The notes below the pieces were generated by a model. The model was not told where the DNA came from, did not search any database, and saw only the letters and a list, made by a program, of their open reading frames with translations. Below are positions 54,166 through 63,847 of a DNA stretch of 64,000 nucleotides, piece after piece (position 1 is the stretch's first letter; each line of letters begins with the position of its first letter). The translations under genes were made by a program, and so were the position numbers. Source of the DNA: Actinobacteria bacterium OK074 (GTDB lineage Bacteria > Actinomycetota > Actinomycetes > Streptomycetales > Streptomycetaceae); NCBI GenBank assembly GCA_001298575.1, contig LJCV01000011.1, positions 43,829 through 107,828 on the forward strand, given 5' to 3'.

Positions 54166-55389
54166 TCACCCGTCGCCCCGCCGCCCCGGCTTGAACCCGT
54201 GTTCCCGGGCCTGCTGGACGACGAGTGCGGCCAGTACCGCGAAGCCGAGGAGGAACCACGGGAAGGAGGCCGTACCGGTGGTGTTGAGCAGGATGCCGCC
54301 GAACAGGCCGCCGCCCGCGACGGCGAGGTTGAAGAAGGTGACGAAGATCGACTGGGCGGTGTCGGCGGCCGGGCCCGCCGCGTCCGCGAGGGCGGTCTGC
54401 AACAGCGTCGGAGCCCCGCCGAAGGTCAGCCCCCACAGCACGATCCCGGCGACCACCGCGGCGTGGCTCCCGGCCCCGACTCCCAGCACCAGCGCGGCGA
54501 GGGCGAACCCGACGCCGCTCACCAGGGTGAGGAGCCGCAGGCGGAGGTCGGTGAACAGCCCCGTCAGCCAGATGCCGGCGAGCGCGGACACGCCGAAGAC
54601 CAGCAGCATCACGTCCACGGAGCCGCCCAGGCGCACGGAGGCCAGGAAGGGCGCGATGTAGGTGTACAGGATGTTGTGCGCGAGCATCCACAGGAACATC
54701 ACCGTCAGCACGGGCAGTACGCCGGGAACGCGGAGCACGTCCTGGAGCCGGGAGCCCTTCCCGGCGCCGAGTCCGGGCAGGTCGGGGACGAGGCTCCGGA
54801 CCCACACCAGCAGGACGAGCGCGACGGCCGCCATGATCCAGAAGACCCCGCGCCAGTCGAAGAGCGACCCCAGCCAGGTGCCCAGCGGCACCCCGAAGGC
54901 CAGCGCGACGGGCTGCCCCACCCCGGCCAGCGCCAGCGCACGCCCCTGGAGGTGGACGGGGACCAGCCGCCGGACGTAACCGGCCAGCAGCCCCCACACC
55001 ACACCGGCCGCCATCCCGGCGAAGAGCCGGGCGCCCAGGGTGAGCGCGTAGTCCGTGGACAGCGCCGTCACCACGTTGAAGACGAGCAGCCCGGCGACCG
55101 CGGACAGCAGCAGCGTCCGGCGCCGTACCGCGTGGGTCGCGGCGATGACGGGGATGGCCGCCACCACCGAACCGACCGCGTACAGCGTGATGAGCTGGCC
55201 GGCCAGGCCCTCGGAGACCCCGAGTCCCCGGCCGATGCGCGGGAGGAGCCCGGCCGGCATGGTCTCGGTGACGATGGCGAGGAACCCGGCGATGGTGAAG
55301 GCCAGCAGCTGGAGCTTGGGGAGTCTGTCGGCCGGGGGACGGTCCGTCGTCTCCAGCACGCCGGTACAGGACTCGTCGCGGTTGGTCAT
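54166..55389 (-). CDS. MFS transporter of the indC operon (probable exporter)
   Basis: 407-residue MFS protein of the sugar-efflux/arabinose-exporter (AraJ/YdhP) type. It starts at ATG 55389 with AAGGAAG upstream; an N-terminal ~27-residue cytoplasmic leader precedes 12 segments, with loop motifs ATHAVRRRTLLLSA and RRLVPVHLQGRALALA. Last gene on the same strand as the indigoidine-type synthetase, 134 bp after the isomerase-like gene; two copies of a 14-bp repeat lie in that gap. Export of the pathway product is the natural guess. Confidence 0.88.
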   Translation of the reverse strand: MTNRDESCTGVLETTDRPPADRLPKLQLLAFTIAGFLAIVTETMPAGLLPRIGRGLGVSEGLAGQLITLYAVGSVVAAIPVIAATHAVRRRTLLLSAVAGLLVFNVVTALSTDYALTLGARLFAGMAAGVVWGLLAGYVRRLVPVHLQGRALALAGVGQPVALAFGVPLGTWLGSLFDWRGVFWIMAAVALVLLVWVRSLVPDLPGLGAGKGSRLQDVLRVPGVLPVLTVMFLWMLAHNILYTYIAPFLASVRLGGSVDVMLLVFGVSALAGIWLTGLFTDLRLRLLTLVSGVGFALAALVLGVGAGSHAAVVAGIVLWGLTFGGAPTLLQTALADAAGPAADTAQSIFVTFFNLAVAGGGLFGGILLNTTGTASFPWFLLGFAVLAALVVQQAREHGFKPGRRGDG

Positions 55390-55401
55390 CAGGGCTTCCT
55401 T

Positions 55402-55445
55402 GTTCCTGTACTCGATGGGCACGTGGGGTTCGTTCCTGTACTCGA
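55402..55445. repeat. 14-bp direct repeats upstream of the indC-operon MFS gene
   Basis: GTTCCTGTACTCGA occurs at 55402-55415 and 55432-55445, a 30-bp period, just upstream of the MFS ribosome site. This could be a regulator site giving separate control of the exporter, or a remnant of local duplication. Confidence 0.7.
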
Positions 55446-55523
55446 CGGGACTCGGTGGGGCTCGACGGCGGGTGCCGCCAGGGCCGTTTCGTGGTCCGGC
55501 CCTGGCGGCGGCGCGGCGCGGCG

Positions 55524-56264
55524 CTAGAACGTGGAGAACAGCGATCCGAAGCCGGGGAACCGGTCGTCGATCCCGTTCTGCCGCAGGGCGTGCCAGTAGA
55601 GGACGGCGTTGTTGGAGAGCACCGGTTTGCCGAGCCAGGACTCGGCCTCCGCGGCGACCCGCGTCATCGCGACGTTCGTGCCGGTCTGCACGACGGCCTC
55701 CACGTCGGGGCCGTCGATCTCCCTGAGCGTTTCGCGCAGTTCGGCCTCGGACACATGAGCGATCTTCTCCGGACTGCCGCACCCGAGACCGCGGACGGCG
55801 ACGACGTCGTACCCGTTCTCCGTGAAGTACCTCCGCACGGCGTCGTCGTCGACGGGCAGGTAGGGCGTGATGACGGCGATGCGCCTGGCCTGGTGGACCG
55901 TGAGGGCCGCGGTGTAGGCGTCCGGGCTCATCGTCACCGGCAGGCCGCCCGCAGCCGCTCCTATCGCCTCCAGGACGGGGGCGTGCGTTCCGGGCCCGTC
56001 CCAGTAGATCTCGGGCGAGAAGCCGAGGACGACGCAGTCGGGGCCGCTCGGCAGCAGGCTGTCCACGGCCGTCCGGGTGGCCGCCCGGTAGCTGTCCACC
56101 AGGGAGGTGATCTCCGCTTCCAGCGAGATGTCCTGGGTGAGCATGCGCGCGGTGTGGTTGGTGACGCCGAGGGGCCGCAGGGCCTCCATCTCCGGCTGCG
56201 CCGAGGTGTTGGTGGCGGGGACGACCACGCCGACCTTCAGGCGCGGTCCGAGGGAGTCGGTCAC
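55524..56264 (-). CDS. Maleate cis-trans isomerase / arylmalonate decarboxylase-like protein
   Basis: 246-residue Asp/Glu racemase-superfamily protein closest to maleate isomerase and arylmalonate decarboxylase (start KVGVVVPATNTSAQPEMEAL; GYDVVAVRGLG mid-region). Enzymes of this fold use one or two cysteines, near positions 80 and 190. Here those positions read LGFSPEIYW and VQTGTNVAMTRV, without cysteine. The remaining cysteines (Cys77, Cys162) are not at the usual sites. It may be a non-cysteine enzyme or have changed chemistry. It lies between the tautomerase and the exporter of the indC operon. Confidence 0.85.
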   Translation of the reverse strand: MTDSLGPRLKVGVVVPATNTSAQPEMEALRPLGVTNHTARMLTQDISLEAEITSLVDSYRAATRTAVDSLLPSGPDCVVLGFSPEIYWDGPGTHAPVLEAIGAAAGGLPVTMSPDAYTAALTVHQARRIAVITPYLPVDDDAVRRYFTENGYDVVAVRGLGCGSPEKIAHVSEAELRETLREIDGPDVEAVVQTGTNVAMTRVAAEAESWLGKPVLSNNAVLYWHALRQNGIDDRFPGFGSLFSTF

Positions 56265-56323
56265 GGGAAACTCCTCAGTGATCTCGAAGAGGGGCGGTAT
56301 GGGGGGCTTTTCGGGGGGGGTGG

Positions 56324-56551
56324 CTACAGGTACGTCGGCCGCTTGACGAGCAGGTGGTCGCGGGCGACGAGGTCCACCGCCACCACCCGGTCGTTCCAGT
56401 CGGCCTCGGGTACGGGCTCTACGGCGACGGAGACGGCTCCCTCGTCCACCGCGAAGAACCGGGTGATGGTGCGGGTCAACTCGGCGGCGAGTTCGGCCTT
56501 TTGGGCGCCGGTGAGGTCGTACGGGAAGTGCTTGACGGTCACGTGCGGCAT
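56324..56551 (-). CDS. 4-oxalocrotonate tautomerase-like enzyme
   Basis: 75-residue tautomerase-superfamily protein. The catalytic N-terminal proline follows Met (MPHVTVKHFPYDL), and GGGAG lies six bases before ATG 56551. The internal TRTITRFFAVDEGAVSVAVE matches the family helix and strand. These enzymes shift keto-enol or imine-enamine equilibria. Placed 101 bp after the synthetase in the same orientation, it may act on the aminopyridinedione-type product; that is inference. Confidence 0.87.
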   Translation of the reverse strand: MPHVTVKHFPYDLTGAQKAELAAELTRTITRFFAVDEGAVSVAVEPVPEADWNDRVVAVDLVARDHLLVKRPTYL

Positions 56552-56583
56552 GCGGGTCTCCCGTTCGCGGGCGGGTGGGTTCT

Positions 56584-56631
56584 CGGGGTGGTGTCCGGGT
56601 TGGCGCCCGGGGTGGTGTCCGGGTCGGTGTG
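56584..56631. repeat. 24-bp tandem repeat in the indC-tautomerase spacer
   Basis: CGGGGTGGTGTCCGGGT begins at 56584 and again at 56608, with a degenerate third copy after it. It fills most of the 101-bp intercistronic spacer. Confidence 0.75.
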
Positions 56632-56652
56632 CGGGTCGGTGCCTGGCTCGGG

Positions 56653-59600
56653 TCAGTTCGCCAGGGCCGTCCGGATCGCTGTGATCAGCTCGGGGACGCC
56701 GTGTTGCTTCAGGACGCTGTAGTGGTCGCCGGTGAGCGTCACCGTGGTGGGCGGGGTCGCGCAGAAGCCGTCGGCCGTCTCGATGAAGGAGTAGTCGTCG
56801 CCCTGTGCCTTGAGGATGGTCACGGGTGCCTGGAGGGTCCGCTCGGTCAGCTCGTCGAAGGTGTATTCGAACGTGTAGGTCTCCCGCACGATCCTGGTGA
56901 TCCGGCGCACCTGCGCCTCCTCCAGCGCCGGGAACCTGCGGGCGACGAACGCGACGAAGGTGTCCTCGTCCCGGGCCTCGGCCAGGCATTCGGCCACGTC
57001 GGGGCCCGTGATCGTGCCGGAGAACACCGAGTACAGGATCGTCAGGTAGGCCGGGTCGTCGTAGGAGGCGGTGCGCGCGCGGTGTCCTGAACTCAGGGTT
57101 TCTACCCGGGGGTTGCCCGGGCAGATGAGCAGCACCCGTTCCACCCGCTCGCCGAGCCGCTCCAGCTGCCACGCCGTCTCGAAGGCGACCCGGGCCCCGA
57201 AGGAGTACCCCCAGAGGAGGTAGGGGCCTTCGCCCTGTATGCGACGTATCTCGGCGGCGTCCGCGGCGGCCATCTCCCGGACGGTGGGGTACGGCGTCTC
57301 GCCGCTGTTGATGCCGTGCGCCTGCACGCCGTAGAAGGGCCGGTCGAGGTCGACGCCCCGGGCCAGCGGGCGCAGGTTCATCGGGTACCCGCCGAGCCCC
57401 GGCCAGCAGAAGACCGGCCGCCCCGCGCCACCGTCCTGGAGCCGGACGAGCCGGGAGGACCCAGCGCCCCCAGGGGCAGTCCCTAGGGCATCGCCCGCGC
57501 CCATCCCGATGCGGGCGGCCAGGTCGACGAGTTTCGGGTACGCGAACATGGCCTGGAGCGGGAGCCCGGCCCCGAACGCGCGGTTGATCCGGTTGATGAG
57601 GGCCACGGCGGTGAGGGAGTTGCCGCCGGACGCGAAGAACTCGTCCTCGACCGACACGTCGTCGTACGTGCCGTACTTCAGGACGGCGCCCCAGACCTCG
57701 GCCAGCCACTTCTCGTGCGGGGTGGACGGGGCGACGTACCGGGAGGTCTGCGCGGCCAGCACCGCCGGGGCGGCGGCGAGGGCGACGAGGTCGACCTTGC
57801 CGTTCGGGCTCAGCGGGAGGTCGTCCAGGACCAGGACGCGGTTCGGGATCATGTAGTCGGGCAGGACGCGGGCCAGCTCGTCCTTGATGAGCTCGGCGGG
57901 CCCCTTCATGTGGACCGCGTCCTCGCCCATCCCCTCGCTGCGGGCCTGCTCCTGGCTCACCCGGCCCCCGACGAAGAAGTACGAGGGACCGGGCTCGACG
58001 CCCCGGGACGCCAGGATCTCGTCCACGCGTACGGCGGCGGGCAGCGGGTTGCCCGTCCTGGAGCTGTAGCCCGACGACATGAAGCCCAACGAGAGCCCGT
58101 TGCGCTGCAAGTGGTGCAGCTTGACGCCGAGGCCGACGTACCGGCGCCACGCCTCGGGGTCCCTGCTGACGGCGGTGATCCCGAACGACGCCCGGTCGTA
58201 CACCGCCTGGTTGATCGCGATCACGTGCCGGGGCTCCACCAAGTCGTCGGAGAAGTGGTGGAGTTGGCCGTCGGCGTAGCGGTACTGGCTGGCCGGCAGG
58301 TCCGTCACCCGGCCGGGGTGGGCCTGTACGTAGATGTCCGTGAGGTCCTGTGGTGGGGGGCCGTCCTGGGTGCCGTCCTGTGTTCCGTCCTGGGGGTGGA
58401 TCTCGAAGGTGCCCAGGTAGTAGTCCTCGTCGGCGACACCGAGGCGGTCCTTCACCGAGGGGGTGAAGGCGGCGGGGCGGATGCCGAGGCCGTACTCGGG
58501 GAGCACCTCTTCGAACACACCCACCATGTGTCCGGTCTCGATCTCCAGGACTTCCTGGATGTTGTTCGCGTAGACCGGCTCGATGGCTTGCTTCCGGCCG
58601 AGGAAGTGGACGCGGAGCGGGGGGTGGGGGGTGGTTCCAGGGGTGGTGCCGAGGATGGTTCCGGGGGTGGCGTCCCCGATGCGTAGAAGGGTGTGGTCGA
58701 CGGGGTGGTAGTAGTAGGTGCCGGGGGCGAGGCCGTCAGCGCCGTGGGGGTCGGGTCCGGCGGTCTCCAGGTACAGCTGGGTGGCGTACAGCGCGCCCGG
58801 GGAGGCGTAGGCGTACTTGGGCAGCAGTCGTTCCGCGCTGTGGAACTGGCCGAACCAGCGCAGGAGTTCGCCCAGTCGCGGGAGGGTCAGCGGCTGCGGG
58901 CGGGGCACCGGGGCGGGCGCGGGCCGGGGGGCGAGCAGGGCCAGGATGTCCGCCCGGCCGACGGGGCCGCCCTCGTAGAAGCGGTAGGTCTTGCGGGAGA
59001 AGACGGTCTCGCGCTGGCGCGGGGTTTCCCGCTTCCCCGGCAGCGGCACCGGGGGCTCGTCGCCCGGTGCGGCGGCCTCGCGGAGGCCGGGGTTGGACAG
59101 CTGGGCCTTCACCTGGAGTTTGCTCGACTTGGACTGGTGGTGTGCGCCGTGGTTGCCCTGGTCCATCAGGGGCGCTTCCTGCGGGTTGAGTTCGAGGCAC
59201 ACCACCAGCCCGGCCTGGTCGGTGCGCCGGTCGGTGACGGCCACGGCGGCGGCCCGCCGGACCCAGGAGTGCTTCTCGACCGCGAGGGCGATCTCGTCCA
59301 GTTCGATCCGGTAGCCACGTAACTTGATCTGATGGTCCATCCGGCCGACGCAGGTGATGGTGCCGTCCGGGTTCCAGTAGGCGAGGTCGCCGGTCCGGTA
59401 GAGGCGCTCGGTGGGCACGAACGGCGAGATGATGAAGCGCTCGGCGGTGAGATCGGGGCGGTTGACGTATCCGCGGGCGAGCTGGACCCCGCCGATGAAC
59501 AGCTCGCCGGTGGCGCCGATGTCGACGGGGGCCAGGTCCTCGTCGAGGATGTAGCACTGCGTGTTGTCGACCGGTACGCCGATGGGGACCGACCCCGTGC

Positions 59601-60609
59601 CGTCGCCGATCTTGTCCGCGTCCACCCGGTAGGCGGTGGCGTTGATGGTGCACTCGGTGGGGCCGTACAGGTTGACCAGGGCGGCCCCCGGGAAGCGCGC
59701 GGTGAAGCGCTGCGCGAGGCGGCGGGAGAGCATCTCGCCGCCGGCGAACACCTGCCGGAGCGAGGTGCAGTCGTCGAACCCGTCGGTGTCGAGGAGGGCC
59801 TGGAGGAGGGTCGGGACGCACTGGAGCGTGGTCACCCCGTGCCGTTTGACGGCCTCCGCCAGCGCCTCGGGGTCGCGGTAGATGCCCGGCGCGCCCAGCA
59901 CGACCCGCGCTCCGGTCACCGGGGCGAGGATCTCCCACTGCGCCGCGTCGAAGCTCATGGGCGTCTTCTGCAACACCGTCATGCCCGGGTTGAGGCCGCC
60001 GAAGTAGTGCATCCACCGCATCTGGGACACGATGCTGCGGTGCTCGATCATCACGCCCTTCGGCTTGCCGGTACTGCCGGAGGTGTAGATGACGTAGGCG
60101 AGGGAGTCGGGCCGGGGCCCGGTCACTTCGGTGCTCTCGGTATTGACGGCGTCGGTGTCGGTACCTGTTTCGATGTCGGCCAGGGTGACGACCTCGGTGC
60201 CCGGCGGGGCGATGCCGGTCACGCGCGCACGCAGGTGCTCCTGGGTGACGATCACGCGGGCCCGGCTGTCCTCGACCATGTACCGCAGCCGTTCCTCGGG
60301 GTACTCCGGGGAGAGCGGAAGGTACGCGGCGCCGGCCCGCAGGGTCCCCCACACCCCCGCGAAGAGGTCCCACGACGGCTCGACGAACAGGCCGACCCGG
60401 TCGCCGTCCCCCACGCCGAGCCGGCCGAGGGCGGCGGCCATGCGCCTGCTGTCGCGGTCCAACTGCCCGTAGGTGTAACGCCGGTCGCCGGTCTCGACGA
60501 CGACGGCGGACGGGCGTGTGCGCAACTGTAAATCAAGTACGTCGGGCAGAGTCGTCAGCGCGTCGTTGGCCACACCGGCCCGAAGGGAAACATCCTGAGC
60601 GGATTTCAC
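56653..60609 (-). CDS. indC: Indigoidine synthetase-type single-module NRPS (A-Ox-PCP-TE)
   Basis: 1318-residue synthetase matching the IndC/BpsA layout, which cyclises and oxidises L-glutamine to an aminopyridinedione that dimerises to blue indigoidine. Adenylation motifs: YTSGSTGKPKGV (about 176), NLYGPTECT, YRTGDLA and RGYRIELDEI. An FMN-type oxidase is inserted before the last adenylation core (LPLSPNGKVD); then the carrier Ser in GGNSL (about 998) and thioesterase Ser in GYSFGA (about 1136) with His in GDHYS (about 1296). LMDQGNHGAHH is a family hallmark. Start GTG 60609 has GGAGG five bases upstream (GTG 60639 possible). TTA codons lie at 59320-59322 and 60529-60531. A short QDGT repeat is inserted in the oxidase. 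Confidence 0.95.
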   Translation of the reverse strand: MKSAQDVSLRAGVANDALTTLPDVLDLQLRTRPSAVVVETGDRRYTYGQLDRDSRRMAAALGRLGVGDGDRVGLFVEPSWDLFAGVWGTLRAGAAYLPLSPEYPEERLRYMVEDSRARVIVTQEHLRARVTGIAPPGTEVVTLADIETGTDTDAVNTESTEVTGPRPDSLAYVIYTSGSTGKPKGVMIEHRSIVSQMRWMHYFGGLNPGMTVLQKTPMSFDAAQWEILAPVTGARVVLGAPGIYRDPEALAEAVKRHGVTTLQCVPTLLQALLDTDGFDDCTSLRQVFAGGEMLSRRLAQRFTARFPGAALVNLYGPTECTINATAYRVDADKIGDGTGSVPIGVPVDNTQCYILDEDLAPVDIGATGELFIGGVQLARGYVNRPDLTAERFIISPFVPTERLYRTGDLAYWNPDGTITCVGRMDHQIKLRGYRIELDEIALAVEKHSWVRRAAAVAVTDRRTDQAGLVVCLELNPQEAPLMDQGNHGAHHQSKSSKLQVKAQLSNPGLREAAAPGDEPPVPLPGKRETPRQRETVFSRKTYRFYEGGPVGRADILALLAPRPAPAPVPRPQPLTLPRLGELLRWFGQFHSAERLLPKYAYASPGALYATQLYLETAGPDPHGADGLAPGTYYYHPVDHTLLRIGDATPGTILGTTPGTTPHPPLRVHFLGRKQAIEPVYANNIQEVLEIETGHMVGVFEEVLPEYGLGIRPAAFTPSVKDRLGVADEDYYLGTFEIHPQDGTQDGTQDGPPPQDLTDIYVQAHPGRVTDLPASQYRYADGQLHHFSDDLVEPRHVIAINQAVYDRASFGITAVSRDPEAWRRYVGLGVKLHHLQRNGLSLGFMSSGYSSRTGNPLPAAVRVDEILASRGVEPGPSYFFVGGRVSQEQARSEGMGEDAVHMKGPAELIKDELARVLPDYMIPNRVLVLDDLPLSPNGKVDLVALAAAPAVLAAQTSRYVAPSTPHEKWLAEVWGAVLKYGTYDDVSVEDEFFASGGNSLTAVALINRINRAFGAGLPLQAMFAYPKLVDLAARIGMGAGDALGTAPGGAGSSRLVRLQDGGAGRPVFCWPGLGGYPMNLRPLARGVDLDRPFYGVQAHGINSGETPYPTVREMAAADAAEIRRIQGEGPYLLWGYSFGARVAFETAWQLERLGERVERVLLICPGNPRVETLSSGHRARTASYDDPAYLTILYSVFSGTITGPDVAECLAEARDEDTFVAFVARRFPALEEAQVRRITRIVRETYTFEYTFDELTERTLQAPVTILKAQGDDYSFIETADGFCATPPTTVTLTGDHYSVLKQHGVPELITAIRTALAN

Positions 60610-61279
60610 GGAATCCTCCACACTGTGCGATTGAGGCACTCAGAGTTGCCAACCGTGGCAGTGCCAGTGCCCACAGGAATGCCGAACCTTGCCGAACCTT
60701 GCCGAGCTGAAACGGAATGTGACATGCAGTCGAGATAACTGTCCAATAGCCGCCGACTTGTGGTTGATAGCAAGCGCCTAAGCATGAACCGGCACGGGTC
60801 GCCGTGACGCAGGCCGGGCGGGTTGTGCGAATATGCCGCCCGCGCATGTGCACGAAAATGCCTTACCCGCACGGCCTCTTGGCCGACCGGGATGCGGGAC
60901 CGATCGAGTACAACGGCCCGGGGGCCGACAGGGCACCCACGGCCGCGGGCCGGGACGGAAACACCACGTCGACGGCACAGGACGCCACCCGGGCCAATGG
61001 CCCCTCCCCCGCCACGGGTTGGGGCTCGTGTAATGAGCACGAAAAGTGATAGCGTGACGTGACTTGCCATGCGCGTTGAGCGACAAGGGCTGCTCGTCGA
61101 CTGGGGCCCACGTGAACCTGAACCGTGGATAGCCGACGACCGTCTTCCCGAGGCGGGCGCGGAGGGGTCCGGCCACCGGGCCACGGGGCGCCACCGGCCC
61201 ACCGCTCCGCCGGCCTCGCCCCCAGGGAAGGCCCCAACTCACAGTTCAGCGTTCGGCGTTCATCGCGAGAGGATGCACC
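60610..61279. promoter_or_regulatory. Divergent control region between indC and its LysR regulator
   Basis: About 670 bp with no convincing gene. Features seen: the decamer GCCGAACCTT repeated at 60681-60690 and 60691-60700; a LysR-type T-N11-A box TAACTGTCCAATA at 60736-60748; and the dyad TCGTG-N7-CACGA at 61026-61042 near the regulator side. The region is long enough for several regulator sites. A plus-strand frame from 61069 overlaps the regulator and is probably a chance ORF. Confidence 0.5.
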
Positions 61280-62287
61280 GTGTCGAGTGTCAGCTCCGGC
61301 CACCTCCGCCGCCTCGAATACTTCGTCGCCGTGGCGGAGGAGCTCCACCTGGGGCGGGCGGCGCAGCGCTGCGGAGTGTCCCAGCCCACGCTCTCGCAGC
61401 AAATCAAGGTACTTGAGGACGAATTGGGCGTGCGACTGCTCGAACGCGGCACGCGAGGGATCTCCATCACCCCGGCCGGCCGGATCCTGGCGAGCGAGGC
61501 ACCGCTCCTGCTGGACCGGATATCCCAGATGCAGGAAATGGTCCGGGCGTCCTCCCGAGTTGTGCGGGTGGCCTACAGCAAATCGGGCGCGCCGCTCCAG
61601 CACGCCATGGTGCGGAACTTCCGTACCGAGAATCCCCGTTATGAAGTTTCGATGAAATCCAGCGGATCGGAAAGCAACATCGATCTCGTCCGCTCGGGCG
61701 CGGTCGACTTTGCGTTCGTGAGGCCCCCCGTCGACGCGGCGGACGTCCAGGTCTCGGTGGTGCGGACGGACGAACTCGTCGCCGTGGTGCCGTCGAGCCA
61801 CAGCCACCTGCCCGACCGCGTCTCGGTCCAGGACATCGCGGACCTGCCGATCGTCATGTGGCCCCGCAGCACGGCCCCCGGCTACTACGAAAGCATCATG
61901 GAGTTCGCCGCACCCGGCGGTGCGCCGCGCACCGTGCTGGAGGAGCCCGACTACATCTACGTCGCTGTCGCCGTCGCGGCCGGCGAGGGGGTCTCCTTCA
62001 TGGACCTCAGCAGCGCGGAGTGGCTCAGCCGCGGCAACGACGTACAGATCCGGCCCTTCCAGCGCCCCGCCCCGAAGGTCGAACTGGCCGTGGCCTGGCG
62101 CGACTCACTGGACCACCAACTGGCCGCCCGCTTCCTGAGAGCCTGCCGCCAGTACGGCACCACCCGGTACACGAGGGAGCGGATCGGAACGAACGGGAGA
62201 AGTGAGACCACCGGAAGACGGCCGACGCAAAGCGTCCGAGACCACGACCACACCCGCGACCACGACCGCATCCACGACCGCCCCTGA
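61280..62287 (+). CDS. LysR-family regulator divergent from indC
   Basis: 335-residue LysR regulator from GTG 61280 (GAGAGG upstream). HTH region LEYFVAVAEELHLGRAAQRC, SQPTLSQQIKVLEDELG; effector domain about residues 85-300. The C-terminus has a ~35-residue charged tail rich in Arg/Asp/His, unusual for the family. It has no TTA codon, unlike its probable target. Likely controls the indC operon; effector unknown. Confidence 0.9.
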   Translation: MSSVSSGHLRRLEYFVAVAEELHLGRAAQRCGVSQPTLSQQIKVLEDELGVRLLERGTRGISITPAGRILASEAPLLLDRISQMQEMVRASSRVVRVAYSKSGAPLQHAMVRNFRTENPRYEVSMKSSGSESNIDLVRSGAVDFAFVRPPVDAADVQVSVVRTDELVAVVPSSHSHLPDRVSVQDIADLPIVMWPRSTAPGYYESIMEFAAPGGAPRTVLEEPDYIYVAVAVAAGEGVSFMDLSSAEWLSRGNDVQIRPFQRPAPKVELAVAWRDSLDHQLAARFLRACRQYGTTRYTRERIGTNGRSETTGRRPTQSVRDHDHTRDHDRIHDRP

Positions 62288-62534
62288 CGCCCTGCTTGGA
62301 CGACGCGGCCTACGACGAACCCCTGCCCTTCGCCGCCCGCGTACCGCACGATCCGGGCCTGGGGCACCCTCGCGGCCGGGCAGGCCGGGTCCGACCTGAT
62401 GGCGCCCACTCACACCGGCCAGGCGGCCCGCACCCATCCAGCACGGCGACGACGAAGGGGCCGGACTCGACTGAGCCCGACCCCTTCTGAACCGCATGTT
62501 CGCCACGCCAGCGACGTGGCGCTATTTCATCCGC
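62288..62534. other. Spacer between LysR gene and ychF
   Basis: 247 bp. A 64-codon plus-strand frame at 62296-62490 has no ribosome site and is probably not a gene. No clear terminator hairpin for the convergent genes was found. Confidence 0.4.
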
Positions 62535-63623
<1,089 letters not shown>

Positions 63624-63847
63624 GTTGCGACTTCCCGTACGTGAGAGGACTACGAAGGCCGTGAGGGCCGGGGACTGGGCTGCGGGCCCGGGTCCTTGCT
63701 GCGTCCGTGCGGGCCGATCCACCAGTCTACGGCGTTGCGCTCACCCCTTCGGCGCCGTGTCCGAGTCGTATCGAACGCTTGGCCAAGGTCGCTCCCCCGG
63801 CGTGTCTGTCGAGCCATTCCACACATAAACCGACCAGAGTTGGTGCG

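Noticed and set aside
61069..61416. A 115-codon plus-strand ORF in the indC-LysR region
   Set aside because: It overlaps the LysR start in another frame and has the composition of a shadow frame.
62296..62490. A 64-codon ORF between LysR and ychF
   Set aside because: No ribosome site, low-complexity content, no recognisable motif.
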